A stretch of 64,000 bases of DNA from Kitasatospora papulosa (GCF_000717245.1 NZ_JNYQ01000003.1:372001-436000), one strand, 5' to 3'; positions 43,091-52,074 are shown, counted from the stretch's first letter. A program made the numbers and translations. The notes: generated by a model not told the origin, from the sequence alone.

Positions 43091-44761
43091 ATGACCTACG
43101 CCATCACCCAGACGTGCTGCAGCGACGCCACCTGTGTCTCGGTATGCCCCGTCAACTGCATCCACCCGACGCCGGAGGAGCCCGACTTCGGCCGGACGGA
43201 GATGCTGTACATCGACCCGAGGTCCTGCATCGACTGCGGCGCCTGCGCCGACGCGTGCCCGGTGGAGGCCGTCTTCCCCGTGGACAGCCTCCCCGCCGCG
43301 CAGGCGGAGTACGGTCCGATCAACGCGGAGTGCTTCGCCGGGCGGGAGCCCGGGCAGGACCCCGAGGGGCCGAACTTCCACGTGTGGGGGGAACCCTCCT
43401 TCGAGCGCAGCCTGCCCTCGGACTTCGCACCGCTCCGGGTCGCGGTGGTGGGCACGGGGCCGGCCGGGATGTACGCCGCCGAGGACCTGCTGCTGCACAC
43501 CTCGGCCGAGGTGACACTGATCGACCGGCTGCCCGTCGCGGGCGGGCTCATCCGCTACGGCGTGGCGCCCGACCACCTGTCCACGAAGAAGGCCGGGAAC
43601 ACGTTCGCCAGGTTCCACTCGCATCCGAGGGTGCGGATGCACCTGGGCCTCGAAGTGGGCCGGGACGTCACCCCGGAGGAGCTCGCCGCGCACCACGACG
43701 CGGTGGTCTACGCCGTCGGAGCGCCGGAAGGCCGACGGCTCGGGATCCCCGGCGAGGACCTGCCCGGCAGCATCTGCGCCACGACGTTCGTCTCGTGGTA
43801 CAACGCGCACCCGGAGGTCGCGTCGGACGCCGTGGACGTGTCCGCGGAGCGGGTCGTCGTGGTCGGCAACGGGAACGTGGCCCTCGACGCGGCACGGATC
43901 CTCGTCTCCGACCCGGAGGCGCTGGCCAGGGGCGACATCGCGCACCACGCGCTGGCGGCGCTGCGCGCCGGCTCGGTGCGCGAGGTGGTGCTGCTGGGAC
44001 GGCGGGGGCCCGAGGACGCGGCGTACACCGCGTCCGAACTGCTCGCGCTCACACACCTGCAAGACGTGGACCTGGTCGTGGACGACCACGACGCGCGGAC
44101 CGGCGCGGCGATCGACACCGCCGCTCCGGGCGACAGGGCCGCACTTCTGCGGGACGTGGCACGGGAGACGGTGGACTGGTCGCGCCCTCCGACGGCCGGG
44201 CGGCGCCGCATCGTGTTCCGCTTCCATTCGGCGCCCTTGGAGGCGGTCGGCGAAGGTGCCGTGGGCGCGGTCCGGGTGACGGACGGCGCGGGCCGCCCGG
44301 AAGGCGCCGACGGCAGGGAGATCCCCGCAGGACTTCTGCTGCGGGCCGTCGGCCAGCGCGGACTGCCGGTCACCGGGCTGCCGTTCGACGAGGCGACGGG
44401 CACCGTGCCGCACGAGGGCGGCCGGGTGGCGGGCCGGCCGGGGACGTACGTCGTGGGATGGATCAAGCGCGGCCCCTCCGGAGGCATCGGAGCCAACCGC
44501 GCCTGCGCCGCCGAGACCGTGGGCACGCTGCTGGACGACGCCGTGGGTGGCGCGCTGCCCGCCCCCGAGCACGGGGCGAGGGCGTTCCAGCGGCTCGCGC
44601 GGCGTCGCAACCGGCGACTCGTGGACGCCCGCGGCCTGGCGGAGATCGAGCGCGTCGAGCTGGCCCTGGGGCGGCGCGACGGCCGCCCCAGGGTGAAGCT
44701 GGCGACGGTTCCCGAGCTGCTGGCCGCCGCGAAGGGCGGTCGTCGCCGGATTCCCGGCTGA
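43091..44761 (+). CDS. Ferredoxin-fused ferredoxin-NADP reductase (FprB type)
   Basis: 556 residues. The N-terminal 70 residues form a bacterial 7Fe/8Fe ferredoxin (CSDATCVSVCPVNC and CIDCGACADACP). An adrenodoxin-reductase-like flavoprotein follows, with the FAD motif GTGPAGMYAAEDLL (about 118) and NADP motif VVGNGNVALDAARILV (about 260). It carries electrons from NADPH through FAD to the built-in iron-sulfur centres. Right behind the AurF gene, it is the natural reductase for that diiron enzyme. Confidence 0.93.
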   Translation: MTYAITQTCCSDATCVSVCPVNCIHPTPEEPDFGRTEMLYIDPRSCIDCGACADACPVEAVFPVDSLPAAQAEYGPINAECFAGREPGQDPEGPNFHVWGEPSFERSLPSDFAPLRVAVVGTGPAGMYAAEDLLLHTSAEVTLIDRLPVAGGLIRYGVAPDHLSTKKAGNTFARFHSHPRVRMHLGLEVGRDVTPEELAAHHDAVVYAVGAPEGRRLGIPGEDLPGSICATTFVSWYNAHPEVASDAVDVSAERVVVVGNGNVALDAARILVSDPEALARGDIAHHALAALRAGSVREVVLLGRRGPEDAAYTASELLALTHLQDVDLVVDDHDARTGAAIDTAAPGDRAALLRDVARETVDWSRPPTAGRRRIVFRFHSAPLEAVGEGAVGAVRVTDGAGRPEGADGREIPAGLLLRAVGQRGLPVTGLPFDEATGTVPHEGGRVAGRPGTYVVGWIKRGPSGGIGANRACAAETVGTLLDDAVGGALPAPEHGARAFQRLARRRNRRLVDARGLAEIERVELALGRRDGRPRVKLATVPELLAAAKGGRRRIPG

Positions 44762-44775
44762 GGCGGACGGATCCG

Positions 44776-44808
44776 GCCCGGCCCACCGAGCACGTCGGCG
44801 GGCCGGGC
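44776..44808 (+). terminator. Hairpin after the ferredoxin reductase gene
   Basis: 9-bp arms GCCCGGCCC/GGGCCGGGC (44776-44784, 44800-44808), 15 bp past the stop, followed by TTCC. Confidence 0.6.
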
Positions 44809-44877
44809 TTCCGCACGTCATGGCACCGATCCATGGACGTCTCGTCAACTCCCCTGCGGGCGGCGAACATTGCAGGC

Positions 44878-44896
44878 TTAGGTTAGGCTTGCTTTA
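44878..44896 (+). promoter_or_regulatory. Iron-box-like site (DmdR/IdeR type)
   Basis: TTAGGTTAGGCTTGCTTTA matches the Streptomyces DmdR consensus TTAGGTTAGGCTCACCTAA at about 15 of 19 positions, with the left 12 identical. It lies 31 bp before the small CxxC gene, a normal operator position for iron-dependent repression. Confidence 0.6.
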
Positions 44897-44927
44897 CTGA
44901 GCTTCGTCGTTGCTGCGAGGAGAAGAC

Positions 44928-45158
44928 GTGCGGGTCGCCATGTTCGGCTGTCAGACGTGCGGGCACCGGACCCCGCACGCCTTCCTCGACCCCGCGCACG
45001 ACAGGGCGACGGCGGTGACGGACCCTCGCGGCAAGCGCGCCCGCGAGGAGACCCGGAGCGAGCCGGTCACCACCCGGGTCCGGACGGAGGACGGTGCGAC
45101 GCCGGGCGCCACGCAGCAGTTCGTCCCGACGGGCGACCAGCTCGCCGGCAGGTCATGA
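44928..45158 (+). CDS. Small CxxC protein, hypothetical, iron-box controlled
   Basis: 76 residues from a GTG with GGAG six bases ahead. FGCQTCGHR near the N-terminus is a single Cys-x-x-Cys pair, perhaps a metal or redox site. The rest is hydrophilic and rich in Arg, Thr and Glu. Its stop overlaps the MarR start (ATGA). I recognise no family. The ribosome site, coupling and upstream iron box argue it is real. Confidence 0.55.
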   Translation: MRVAMFGCQTCGHRTPHAFLDPAHDRATAVTDPRGKRAREETRSEPVTTRVRTEDGATPGATQQFVPTGDQLAGRS

Positions 45159-45706
45159 CCCCTCGCCCCCTCCCGGCCGCCGCCACGTCAGGACGAACCG
45201 TGCACCAGCAGACATCCGCGGGGGCCTCGTACGGCCCCCGGAGCGCCGGCGTGACGCCGCCGAGCGTGCTGAACCTCAACGCCTACCTCATGTACGCGAC
45301 GGGCAAGGCCGCGCGCCGGAGACTCACCGACGCGCTGACGGCTCACGGCCTGCGACTGCGGCACCTGACCGTCCTGTCCATGCTGGAGGACACCGGCCCG
45401 CTGTCCAAGGGTGATCTCGCCTCGCGGCTGGACATGAACCAGAGCGACCTGACCAGGACGGTGACCGATCTGGAGAGGGCCGAGCACGTCACGTGCACCC
45501 GGGACCTCTCCGACCGCCGTCGCATCGAGGTGGCGCTGACCGCGGCGGGCCGGGGCGCCCTGGCCCGGCTCGACCACGAGGTGTCCGCCACCGAGGCGGA
45601 TCTCCTCTCCCCGCTCACCCGAGAGGAACGCGACCGGTTCACCTCTCTGCTGCGCCGTGTGCACACCCACCTCGAACAGGGCCGGGAGGATCCGCCCACG
45701 CACTGA
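45155..45706 (+). CDS. MarR-family transcriptional regulator
   Basis: 183 residues. The winged-helix core is LRHLTVLSMLEDTGPLSKGDLASRLDMNQSDLTRTVTDLERAEHVTCTRDLSDRRRIEVALTAAGR, with the conserved DxRR wing. About 40 extra residues stand at the N-terminus. Coupled to the small CxxC gene, both lie behind an iron box, so the pair may respond to iron. GAPDH follows 226 bp later from its own promoter. Confidence 0.92.
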   Translation: MTPRPLPAAATSGRTVHQQTSAGASYGPRSAGVTPPSVLNLNAYLMYATGKAARRRLTDALTAHGLRLRHLTVLSMLEDTGPLSKGDLASRLDMNQSDLTRTVTDLERAEHVTCTRDLSDRRRIEVALTAAGRGALARLDHEVSATEADLLSPLTREERDRFTSLLRRVHTHLEQGREDPPTH

Positions 45707-45873
45707 GCTCCGGAAGGAGGCCGTTCCGGCGGACCCCGCCGCTCGATCGGCGTCCGGCACGCACGGCCGGACCGCTCACCACGTCAGCACACACCCCAGG
45801 GAGCACGACCAGGGAATATTCAGTCCACAAAGCGATAAATCGACTGGGCCGAGTGCACCAAGGGCACCAACGC

Positions 45874-45901
45874 TTGATCAAAAGTCGGGTGTGGTTAACA
45901 T
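45874..45901 (+). promoter_or_regulatory. Promoter for the GAPDH gene
   Basis: -35 TTGATC (45874-45879), a 16-bp spacer and -10 TAACAT (45896-45901) give a start about 25 bases before the GTG at 45933. A GAATATTC palindrome lies upstream at 45814-45821. Confidence 0.5.
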
Positions 45902-45932
45902 ATGAGCACCGCCTAGCTCGAAAGATGGACTT

Positions 45933-47378
45933 GTGACTGCCACCGAGGACTCGTTCACCAATTGGAAGACTCGCGAGGAGATCGCGGAGTCGATGATCCC
46001 GATCATCGGAAAGCTGCACCGGGAGCGGGACGTCACGATCCTGCTCCACAGCCGCTCGCTGGTGAACAAGTCGGTGGTCAGCATCCTCAAGACCCACCGG
46101 TTCGCACGCCAGATAGCCGGCGCGGAGCTCTCGGTGACCGAGACGCTGCCCTTCCTGCACGCGCTCACCGCGCTCGACCTCGGCCCGTCGCAGATCGACC
46201 TCGGCATCCTCGCCGAGGCGTACCGGGGCGACGACCGCGGCCTGTCGGTGGGCGACTTCACCGCTGAGGCCGTGGCCGGCGCCACGGGCGACAACAAGAC
46301 GGAGCGCCGCGAGGCGCGGGACGTGGTCCTCTACGGCTTCGGCCGCATCGGCCGCCTCCTGGCCCGGCTGCTCATCGAGAAGACCGGCTCGGGCAACGGC
46401 CTGCGCCTGCGCGCCATCGTCGTACGCAAGGGCGCCGGGCAGGACATCGTGAAGCGCGCCTCCCTGCTGCGCCGCGACTCCATCCACGGCCAGTTCCAGG
46501 GCACGATCACCGTCGACGAGGCGAACAGCAGGATCATCGCCAACGGCAACGAGATCCAGGTGATCTACTCCGACGACCCGACGGCCGTGGACTACACGGC
46601 GCACGGCATCAAGAACGCCATCCTCATCGACAACACGGGCCGCTGGCGCGACCGCGAGGGCCTGTCCAGGCATCTCCGCCCCGGCATCGCGAAGGTCGTC
46701 CTGACCGCCCCGGGCAAGGGCGACGTCCCCAACATCGTGCACGGCGTCAACCAGGACACGATCAAGCCGGACGAGCAGATCATCTCCTGCGCCTCCTGCA
46801 CCACCAACGCGATCGTGCCGCCGCTCAAGGCGATGGCGGACGAGTACGGCGTGCTGCGCGGCCACGTGGAGACCGTCCACTCGTTCACCAACGACCAGAA
46901 CCTGCTGGACAACTACCACAACTCCGACCGCAGGGGCCGGTCGGCGCCGCTCAACATGGTCATCACCGAGACCGGTGCCGCGTCCGCCGTGACCAAGGCG
47001 CTGCCCGACCTCGACGCGAAGATCACGGGCAGCTCGATCCGCGTCCCCGTGCCGGACGTCTCGATCGCGATCCTGAACCTGCAGCTGGCGCGAGGCACCA
47101 ACCGCGAGGAGGTCCTCGAATACCTTCGCAACGTGTCTCTGACCTCGCCCCTCAGGCGCCAGATCGACTTCATCACCGCTCCCGACGCGGTGTCGAGCGA
47201 CTTCATCGGCTCCCGCCACGCCTCGATCGTCGATGCGGGCGCCACCAAGGTCGAGGGTGACAACGCGATCCTCTACCTCTGGTACGACAACGAGTTCGGC
47301 TACTCCTCCCAGGTCATCCGGGTGGTTCAGCACGTCTCGGGAGTCGAGTACCCGACCTACCCGGCCCCGGCCGTCTGA
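45933..47378 (+). CDS. gap: Glyceraldehyde-3-phosphate dehydrogenase, long form
   Basis: 481 residues, about 125 longer than ordinary GAPDH because of an N-terminal extension (FTNWKTREEIAESMIPIIGKLHRERDVTILLHSRSLVNKSVV). The NAD site YGFGRIGRLLARLL starts near residue 133, and the catalytic Cys289 lies in SCASCTTNAIVPPL. This long type is a second, non-housekeeping GAPDH in several Streptomyces. The GTG start is at 45933. A strong hairpin follows, so it is likely monocistronic. Confidence 0.95.
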   Translation: MTATEDSFTNWKTREEIAESMIPIIGKLHRERDVTILLHSRSLVNKSVVSILKTHRFARQIAGAELSVTETLPFLHALTALDLGPSQIDLGILAEAYRGDDRGLSVGDFTAEAVAGATGDNKTERREARDVVLYGFGRIGRLLARLLIEKTGSGNGLRLRAIVVRKGAGQDIVKRASLLRRDSIHGQFQGTITVDEANSRIIANGNEIQVIYSDDPTAVDYTAHGIKNAILIDNTGRWRDREGLSRHLRPGIAKVVLTAPGKGDVPNIVHGVNQDTIKPDEQIISCASCTTNAIVPPLKAMADEYGVLRGHVETVHSFTNDQNLLDNYHNSDRRGRSAPLNMVITETGAASAVTKALPDLDAKITGSSIRVPVPDVSIAILNLQLARGTNREEVLEYLRNVSLTSPLRRQIDFITAPDAVSSDFIGSRHASIVDAGATKVEGDNAILYLWYDNEFGYSSQVIRVVQHVSGVEYPTYPAPAV

Positions 47379-47386
47379 TTCCTTCC

Positions 47387-47420
47387 GGCAGGCGGCTCCC
47401 CGTGCGGGGAGCCGCCTGCC
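47387..47420 (+). terminator. Strong terminator after GAPDH
   Basis: Perfect 15-base arms (47387-47401, 47406-47420) with a GTGC loop, 8 bp after the stop. It also lies downstream of the convergent SpoIIE gene. Confidence 0.85.
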
Positions 47421-47496
47421 GCGGGCGTCCTGCCTGCCGCGCAGCCTGCGGGACACCGGGGGCTGCTGACCCTCCCGCTCGACGGGCTGTGCCCGC

Positions 47497-49662
47497 TCAG
47501 GCCGGACCGGGGTCCTCGACACCCGTCAGCGGCTGTTCCGCCCAGATGGCCTTGCCCGTGCCGGTGTAGCGGGTGCCCCAGCGCTCGGTGAGGCTCGCGA
47601 CGAGCAGGAGACCGCGTCCGCCCTCGTCCAACATCCGGGCGCGGCGCAGGTGCGGGGCGGTGCTGCTGCCGTCGAAGACCTCGCAGATGAGCGCGGTGTC
47701 CCGGATGAGGCGGAGCCGGATGGGATCTCCGCCGTAACGGATGGCGTTGGTGACCAGTTCGCTGACGACGAGTTCGGTGGTGAACACCGCGTCGTCCAGT
47801 CCCCAGACCGCGAGTTGGGCGGCGACACGCCTCCGGGCGTCCGCGACGACGGCCGGGTCGGACGGGAGGTCCCACGAGGTGTAGTGGTCGGCGTCCAGGC
47901 GCCGGGTGCGGGCCAGCAGCAGGGCGACGTCGTCGTTCGCGTGCTCGGGGACCAGGGTCTCCATGACGGTGTCGCCGACCTCGTCGAGGGAATGCGCGGG
48001 TCGGCCGAGCAGATCGCGCAGCTCGGCGAGCGCCTGGCCGGTGTCCCTGCCGACCGACTCGACCAAGCCGTCCGTGTACAGGGCGAGACGGCTGTCCTCG
48101 GGAAGTTCGAACTCGGCCGACTCGAAGGGGAGCCCTCCCACTCCGAGAGGTGGCCCGGGAGGCAGCCGCAGCTGTTCGGCGGAGCCGCCGGGGCGGGTGA
48201 GGACCGGCTCGGGGTGCCCGGCCCGCGCCATCGTGCAGTGTCCGGTGGCCGGGTCGTAGACGGCGTACAGGCAGGTGGCCCCGGCGACCTGCCCGCCCTC
48301 GGGGCCGTCGGCCGGCTGCTCGCGGTCGAGGGTGAGCGCCAGGTCGTCGAGCTGGGTGAGCAACTCGTCGGGGGCGAGGTCGACGTCGGCGAGCGTCCGT
48401 ACGGCGGTACGGAGCCTGCCCATGGTTGCCGAGGCGTGGAGACCGTGACCGACGACGTCACCGACCACCAGCGCGACCCGTGCGCCGGACAGCGGGATGA
48501 CGTCGAACCAGTCTCCTCCGATGCCCGCGCCGTCGGTGTTCGGCAGATAGCGTGCGGTGACCTCGACGGCCTTCTGCCGTGCGGCCCTTCGGGGCAGCAG
48601 ACTGCGTTGCAGGGCGAGCGCGGTGGCCCTCTCGCGTGTGTAGCGGCGGGCGTTGTCCACGCAGACGGCGGCACGTGACACGAGCTCGGCCGCGAGCTGC
48701 AGATCCGCGGCACCGAACGCCCCGGGTGTGCGGTGCCGGCAGAACAGCGTGGTGCCCAGGATGACGCCGCGTGCCCGCAGCGGGACCACCATCACCGAAT
48801 GGATCTTGTGGTCACGCATGCTCTGCGACCGTACGGGTTCGATCGTCCTCCAGCGGCGCAGCGCCACCTCGTCGAGAACCATGCGCGCCGGTTCTCCCTT
48901 GATCAGCGTGCGGCCCACCACGGAGTCGGAGTCGTAGGCATGGGTCTCACCGACCGCGACGATCGACTCGGGGCACCCTTCGAGGACGGAGCACTGGGCC
49001 GCCCGGTGGAAGCTGATCGAGTCACGGTTCAGCACCGAACGCGCCTCGTCGCCCGCCACCACCTCGGACAGCAGGTCCACGGTGACGAAGTCGGCGAAGT
49101 CCTCGACGGCAAGCTCCGCCAGCTCCTCGGCGGTGCGGCCCACGTCGAGGGTGCTGCCGATCCGCATACCGGCCTTGTTCAGCAGGGCCAGACGTCGGCG
49201 CGCCCAGAACTGGTCGGTGGTGTCGAGCGTCACCACGGACACTCCCTCGACCTCGCCGGCGGCGTTCCGCACGGGCGACATGGCCGCCTGCCGGATGTGT
49301 TCGCTCCCCTCCATCACGAGCTGGGTCTCGTACAGCTCGCCCTGCCCTGTCCGCAGCACCCGTTCGATGGCTTCGACGAGACCCTGCCCGCCCTCCATGT
49401 AGAGTCCGGGCTCGATCTCACCGGGCAGCAGTCCCACCAGTGACTCCGCGGGCCTGGCCACCGACTCCGCCGCGGCCCGGTTGGCCAGGGCGAGCAGCTG
49501 GTCCCGGCCGAAATAGGCCACCGGCACCGGCAGCTGGTCGAGGATCCTGCAGCGTTCCTCGTCGGACGGCCGGTAGGCGTGCTCCCGGTGCCCCTCGGTC
49601 ACCTCCGAGGGCTCGCCACGGTCCGATGGCGGGACCGCACCACCCGTCCCGTCCCTGCTCAT
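47497..49662 (-). CDS. Soluble PAS-GAF-SpoIIE phosphatase with C-terminal HATPase
   Basis: 721 residues without membrane helices: PAS (ERCRILDQLPVPVAYFGRDQLLALANRAA), GAF (about 170-330), PP2C/SpoIIE (GGDWFDVIPLSGARVALVVGDVVGHG, LALYTDGLVE, NDDVALLLA) and GHKL ATPase (LVVSELVTNAIRYG, DEGGRGLLLVASLTERWG). It is the soluble counterpart of the 29052 protein and shares its C-terminal half closely. It is expected to reset partner-switching sigma regulators. The ATG is at 49662; GAPDH is convergent. Confidence 0.93.
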   Translation of the reverse strand: MSRDGTGGAVPPSDRGEPSEVTEGHREHAYRPSDEERCRILDQLPVPVAYFGRDQLLALANRAAAESVARPAESLVGLLPGEIEPGLYMEGGQGLVEAIERVLRTGQGELYETQLVMEGSEHIRQAAMSPVRNAAGEVEGVSVVTLDTTDQFWARRRLALLNKAGMRIGSTLDVGRTAEELAELAVEDFADFVTVDLLSEVVAGDEARSVLNRDSISFHRAAQCSVLEGCPESIVAVGETHAYDSDSVVGRTLIKGEPARMVLDEVALRRWRTIEPVRSQSMRDHKIHSVMVVPLRARGVILGTTLFCRHRTPGAFGAADLQLAAELVSRAAVCVDNARRYTRERATALALQRSLLPRRAARQKAVEVTARYLPNTDGAGIGGDWFDVIPLSGARVALVVGDVVGHGLHASATMGRLRTAVRTLADVDLAPDELLTQLDDLALTLDREQPADGPEGGQVAGATCLYAVYDPATGHCTMARAGHPEPVLTRPGGSAEQLRLPPGPPLGVGGLPFESAEFELPEDSRLALYTDGLVESVGRDTGQALAELRDLLGRPAHSLDEVGDTVMETLVPEHANDDVALLLARTRRLDADHYTSWDLPSDPAVVADARRRVAAQLAVWGLDDAVFTTELVVSELVTNAIRYGGDPIRLRLIRDTALICEVFDGSSTAPHLRRARMLDEGGRGLLLVASLTERWGTRYTGTGKAIWAEQPLTGVEDPGPA

Positions 49663-49772
49663 GGGCCCATCACTGGTCCTCCCCGCCTGGGCAGGTCACA
49701 TACGGACATACATGCGACCTCGAATCCAGAATGCCCTGGTGTGCCCCGCCTCTCAACCGGCCCTTCTGCCGT

Positions 49773-50972
49773 TCACAGCCGAACGGCTCGGTCGGCGGCG
49801 ACGGCGAGCGGGCCGCCCGGACCGAAGGCCAGCCGGGCGAAGCGCTCCCCCATCCGGCGGTGTGTGGCGGCGTCGGGGTGCAGTGCGTCGGGAAGTGGCA
49901 GTTCGACGGAGTCTGCTTCGCCGTAGAGCTCGCGGCCGTCGAGATAGTGCAGATTCGGGTCCTCGGCCGCCCTCTGCTCGGCGATGCGGGCGAGTTCGCC
50001 CCGGACGGTGCTCAGGGTGAGTTTCCCGGCGGCGGTCTCGGCAGGGTCACCCGCCGCGCTGAAGCTGAGCCGCCCCTCGCTCAGGGCCCGGTGGTCCGGA
50101 GCGCTGGGGCCGGGCGTGGTCTCGTGGATCGGGCACAGGATGGGCGAGACGATCAGCAGCGGTGTGACCGGGTGGCCCTCGCGGATGGTGTCGAGGAAGC
50201 CGTGGACTGCCGGGGTGAAGGCCCGCATGCGCATGGCGTCGGTGTTGACCAGGTTGATGCCGGTCTTGACGCTGATCAGATCGGCGGGCGCGTCGCGCAG
50301 GGTGCGGGCGGTGAACGGGTCGAGCAGGGCACTTCCGGCGAACCCGAGGTTGACCAGATCCACCCCGCCGAGTGCGGCGGCGAGCGCGGGCCAGGTACTG
50401 GTGGGGCCGTCGGCGTCGGAGCCGTGACTGATCGAACTGCCGTGGTGCAGCCACACCGCACGGTCCGCGGCGACGACCGGCTCCACCGGGGCGTCGGTGC
50501 GCAGGGCGACCAGCTCGGTGGTCTCGTTGTGCGGCAGCCAGATCTCGATGTCCTTCATGCCGGCGGACAGACCGCCGAAGCGGGCGGTGCCCACCGGGCC
50601 CGGCCGGGATTCGGCGGTCCCGGCGGCCATGTCGATGGTGAGGGTGTTGCCGCCGCTCACACCGGTCCGGCCCGCGAGACGGCCGTCCACCAGCAGTTCG
50701 TACACGCCGTCCGGCCGGGGTGGTGCGCCCACGTACACCCGCTTGGTGGGCAGGGTGTCCAGCTCGACGAGGGTGGCACGGGTGCGCAGGACGATCCGTA
50801 CGCCGGAGGGCTGGACCTCCGCCATGGCCAGCTGGCCGTCCGTGTTCTGGGCGCGGGCACGGGCGGGCAGCCGGTGCGGCAGCAGTCCGTGTGCGGTGCG
50901 CTCCACTTCGAGCGCACCACGCAGGAGGTGTTCGGTGAGGGGGGTGGTTGTCAGCTGGGGCCGGGTGCTCAT
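49773..50972 (-). CDS. SGNH/GDSL-family hydrolase
   Basis: 399 residues with no signal peptide. A beta-sandwich-like N-terminal half precedes the SGNH domain, with HHGSSISHG (nucleophile Ser, block I), GFAGSALLD (Gly, block II), KTGINLVN (Asn, block III) and DALHPDAATH (Asp and His, block V). Such enzymes remove acyl or acetyl groups from sugars or lipids. The TetR gene lies 58 bp upstream on the same strand and probably controls it. Confidence 0.88.
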   Translation of the reverse strand: MSTRPQLTTTPLTEHLLRGALEVERTAHGLLPHRLPARARAQNTDGQLAMAEVQPSGVRIVLRTRATLVELDTLPTKRVYVGAPPRPDGVYELLVDGRLAGRTGVSGGNTLTIDMAAGTAESRPGPVGTARFGGLSAGMKDIEIWLPHNETTELVALRTDAPVEPVVAADRAVWLHHGSSISHGSDADGPTSTWPALAAALGGVDLVNLGFAGSALLDPFTARTLRDAPADLISVKTGINLVNTDAMRMRAFTPAVHGFLDTIREGHPVTPLLIVSPILCPIHETTPGPSAPDHRALSEGRLSFSAAGDPAETAAGKLTLSTVRGELARIAEQRAAEDPNLHYLDGRELYGEADSVELPLPDALHPDAATHRRMGERFARLAFGPGGPLAVAADRAVRL

Positions 50973-51030
50973 GGTCAGTCGCCTGTCCAGGTGTGCGTAG
51001 GGGATCGGGTGGTGGGGGCGCGAGCCCGGG

Positions 51031-51600
51031 TCAGGGCGCGGGCCAGTTCCGCAGCAGGGCGTCGAGGGCGTCCAGGACCCGGGCCCAGGTCTCCTGTGTG
51101 CCGGGGGAACTGTGGTCGAAGCTTCCGCCCGACTCCAGGCTGATGTAGCCGTGGAAGACGCTGCCCAGCAGCCGGACCGCGTGCGTGCGGTCCGGCTCCG
51201 CCAGGTCGTAGCCCCGCAGGATCGCGCGTGTCATCTGTGCGTGCCGGACGCCCGCGCTGGCGGCTGCCACCTCCGGGTCCAGCCTGAGCTGGGCTGCCGC
51301 GTACCGGCCCGGGTGCTCCCTGGCGTAGTCGCGGTAGGCGTGGGCGAAGGCCTCGAGCGCGTCCTTGCCGGCTCGCCCGGCCAGAGCCGACGCGACACGG
51401 TCGGCCATCTCCTCCAGGGCCAGCAGGGCGATCCTCGTCCTGAGGTCCTGGGAGTTCTTCAGATGCGAGTAGAGGCTCGCGTCCTTGACGCCGAACTGCC
51501 GGGCCAGCGCCGCGACGGTCACCTTGTCGAAGCCGACCTCGTCGGCCAGCTCCGCCCCGGCCCGCGTCAGGCGCTCCGCCGTGAGACCTGCTCTTGCCAT
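51031..51600 (-). CDS. TetR/AcrR-family regulator with WHG C-terminal domain
   Basis: 189 residues. The HTH is GAELADEVGFDKVTVAALARQFGVKDASLYSHLKNSQDLRTRIA. The C-terminal half (YRDYAREHPGRYAAAQ, VRLLGSVFHGYISLESGGSF) is the WHG/TetR_C_33-like ligand domain. A cluster of CCTA/TAGG half-sites lies just upstream and suggests autoregulation of the TetR-SGNH pair. Confidence 0.92.
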   Translation of the reverse strand: MARAGLTAERLTRAGAELADEVGFDKVTVAALARQFGVKDASLYSHLKNSQDLRTRIALLALEEMADRVASALAGRAGKDALEAFAHAYRDYAREHPGRYAAAQLRLDPEVAAASAGVRHAQMTRAILRGYDLAEPDRTHAVRLLGSVFHGYISLESGGSFDHSSPGTQETWARVLDALDALLRNWPAP

Positions 51601-51634
51601 GACCTCCCCTTTCGATGGGTTCGATTATGCGTTT

Positions 51635-51668
51635 ACCTAGGAGTATTAGGCAAATTACCTAACTGCCT
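51635..51668. promoter_or_regulatory. AT-rich cluster of CCTA/TAGG half-sites, candidate TetR operator
   Basis: TTAGG (51646-51650) and CCTAA (51658-51662) form an inverted repeat with a 7-base spacer. Further copies ACCTAG (51635) and CCTAAG make an array of four half-sites 35-70 bp before the TetR start. The rest of 51601-52074 carries a kdp leader and no other gene. Confidence 0.55.
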
Positions 51669-52023
51669 AAGTTTCGCGTCCGCCACCAGGCACGTCGGGC
51701 ATCCCCACGGACACGGCCCGCCCTGGGGAGGTCCCCGGGCGTCCGCTCCGGCGCGAATCCGATCCCGGGCCCGAGCAGCTCCCGGCCGGCTGTCGGTACG
51801 TACCCCTCCACGGCGGCCTGACCGTTCCCCCCTCCCCCTGGGCGCACGCACGGCCGCCGGTGTCACGAAAAAGGAGTGGCCGGCGGTGACGGCCGAGTCC
51901 CGCCCCTGTTCCGCAGCGGCCGCGGCTCTGCCTCACGTACGGGCCGCGTCAAGAAATTCGACGCGCCCGTATGGAGCACGTCAACGGCACGCATCACACG
52001 GCCGACCTCGGGATTCACTTCTG

Positions 52024-52042
52024 TTCGGCCACCCAGGCCGAA
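52024..52042 (+). promoter_or_regulatory. Hairpin in the kdp leader
   Basis: Perfect 7-bp stem TTCGGCC/GGCCGAA with an ACCCA loop, 33 bp before the first kdp-operon start codon. Repeated CACTTC motifs follow. It could affect translation of the leader ORF. Confidence 0.4.
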
Positions 52043-52074
52043 TCCACTTCATTCACTTCACACGGGAGCTCACG

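Noticed and set aside
51633..51936. Minus-strand frames between TetR and kdp
   Set aside because: Arg/Gly/Pro-rich, no ribosome site, and they run through the operator and the kdp leader region.
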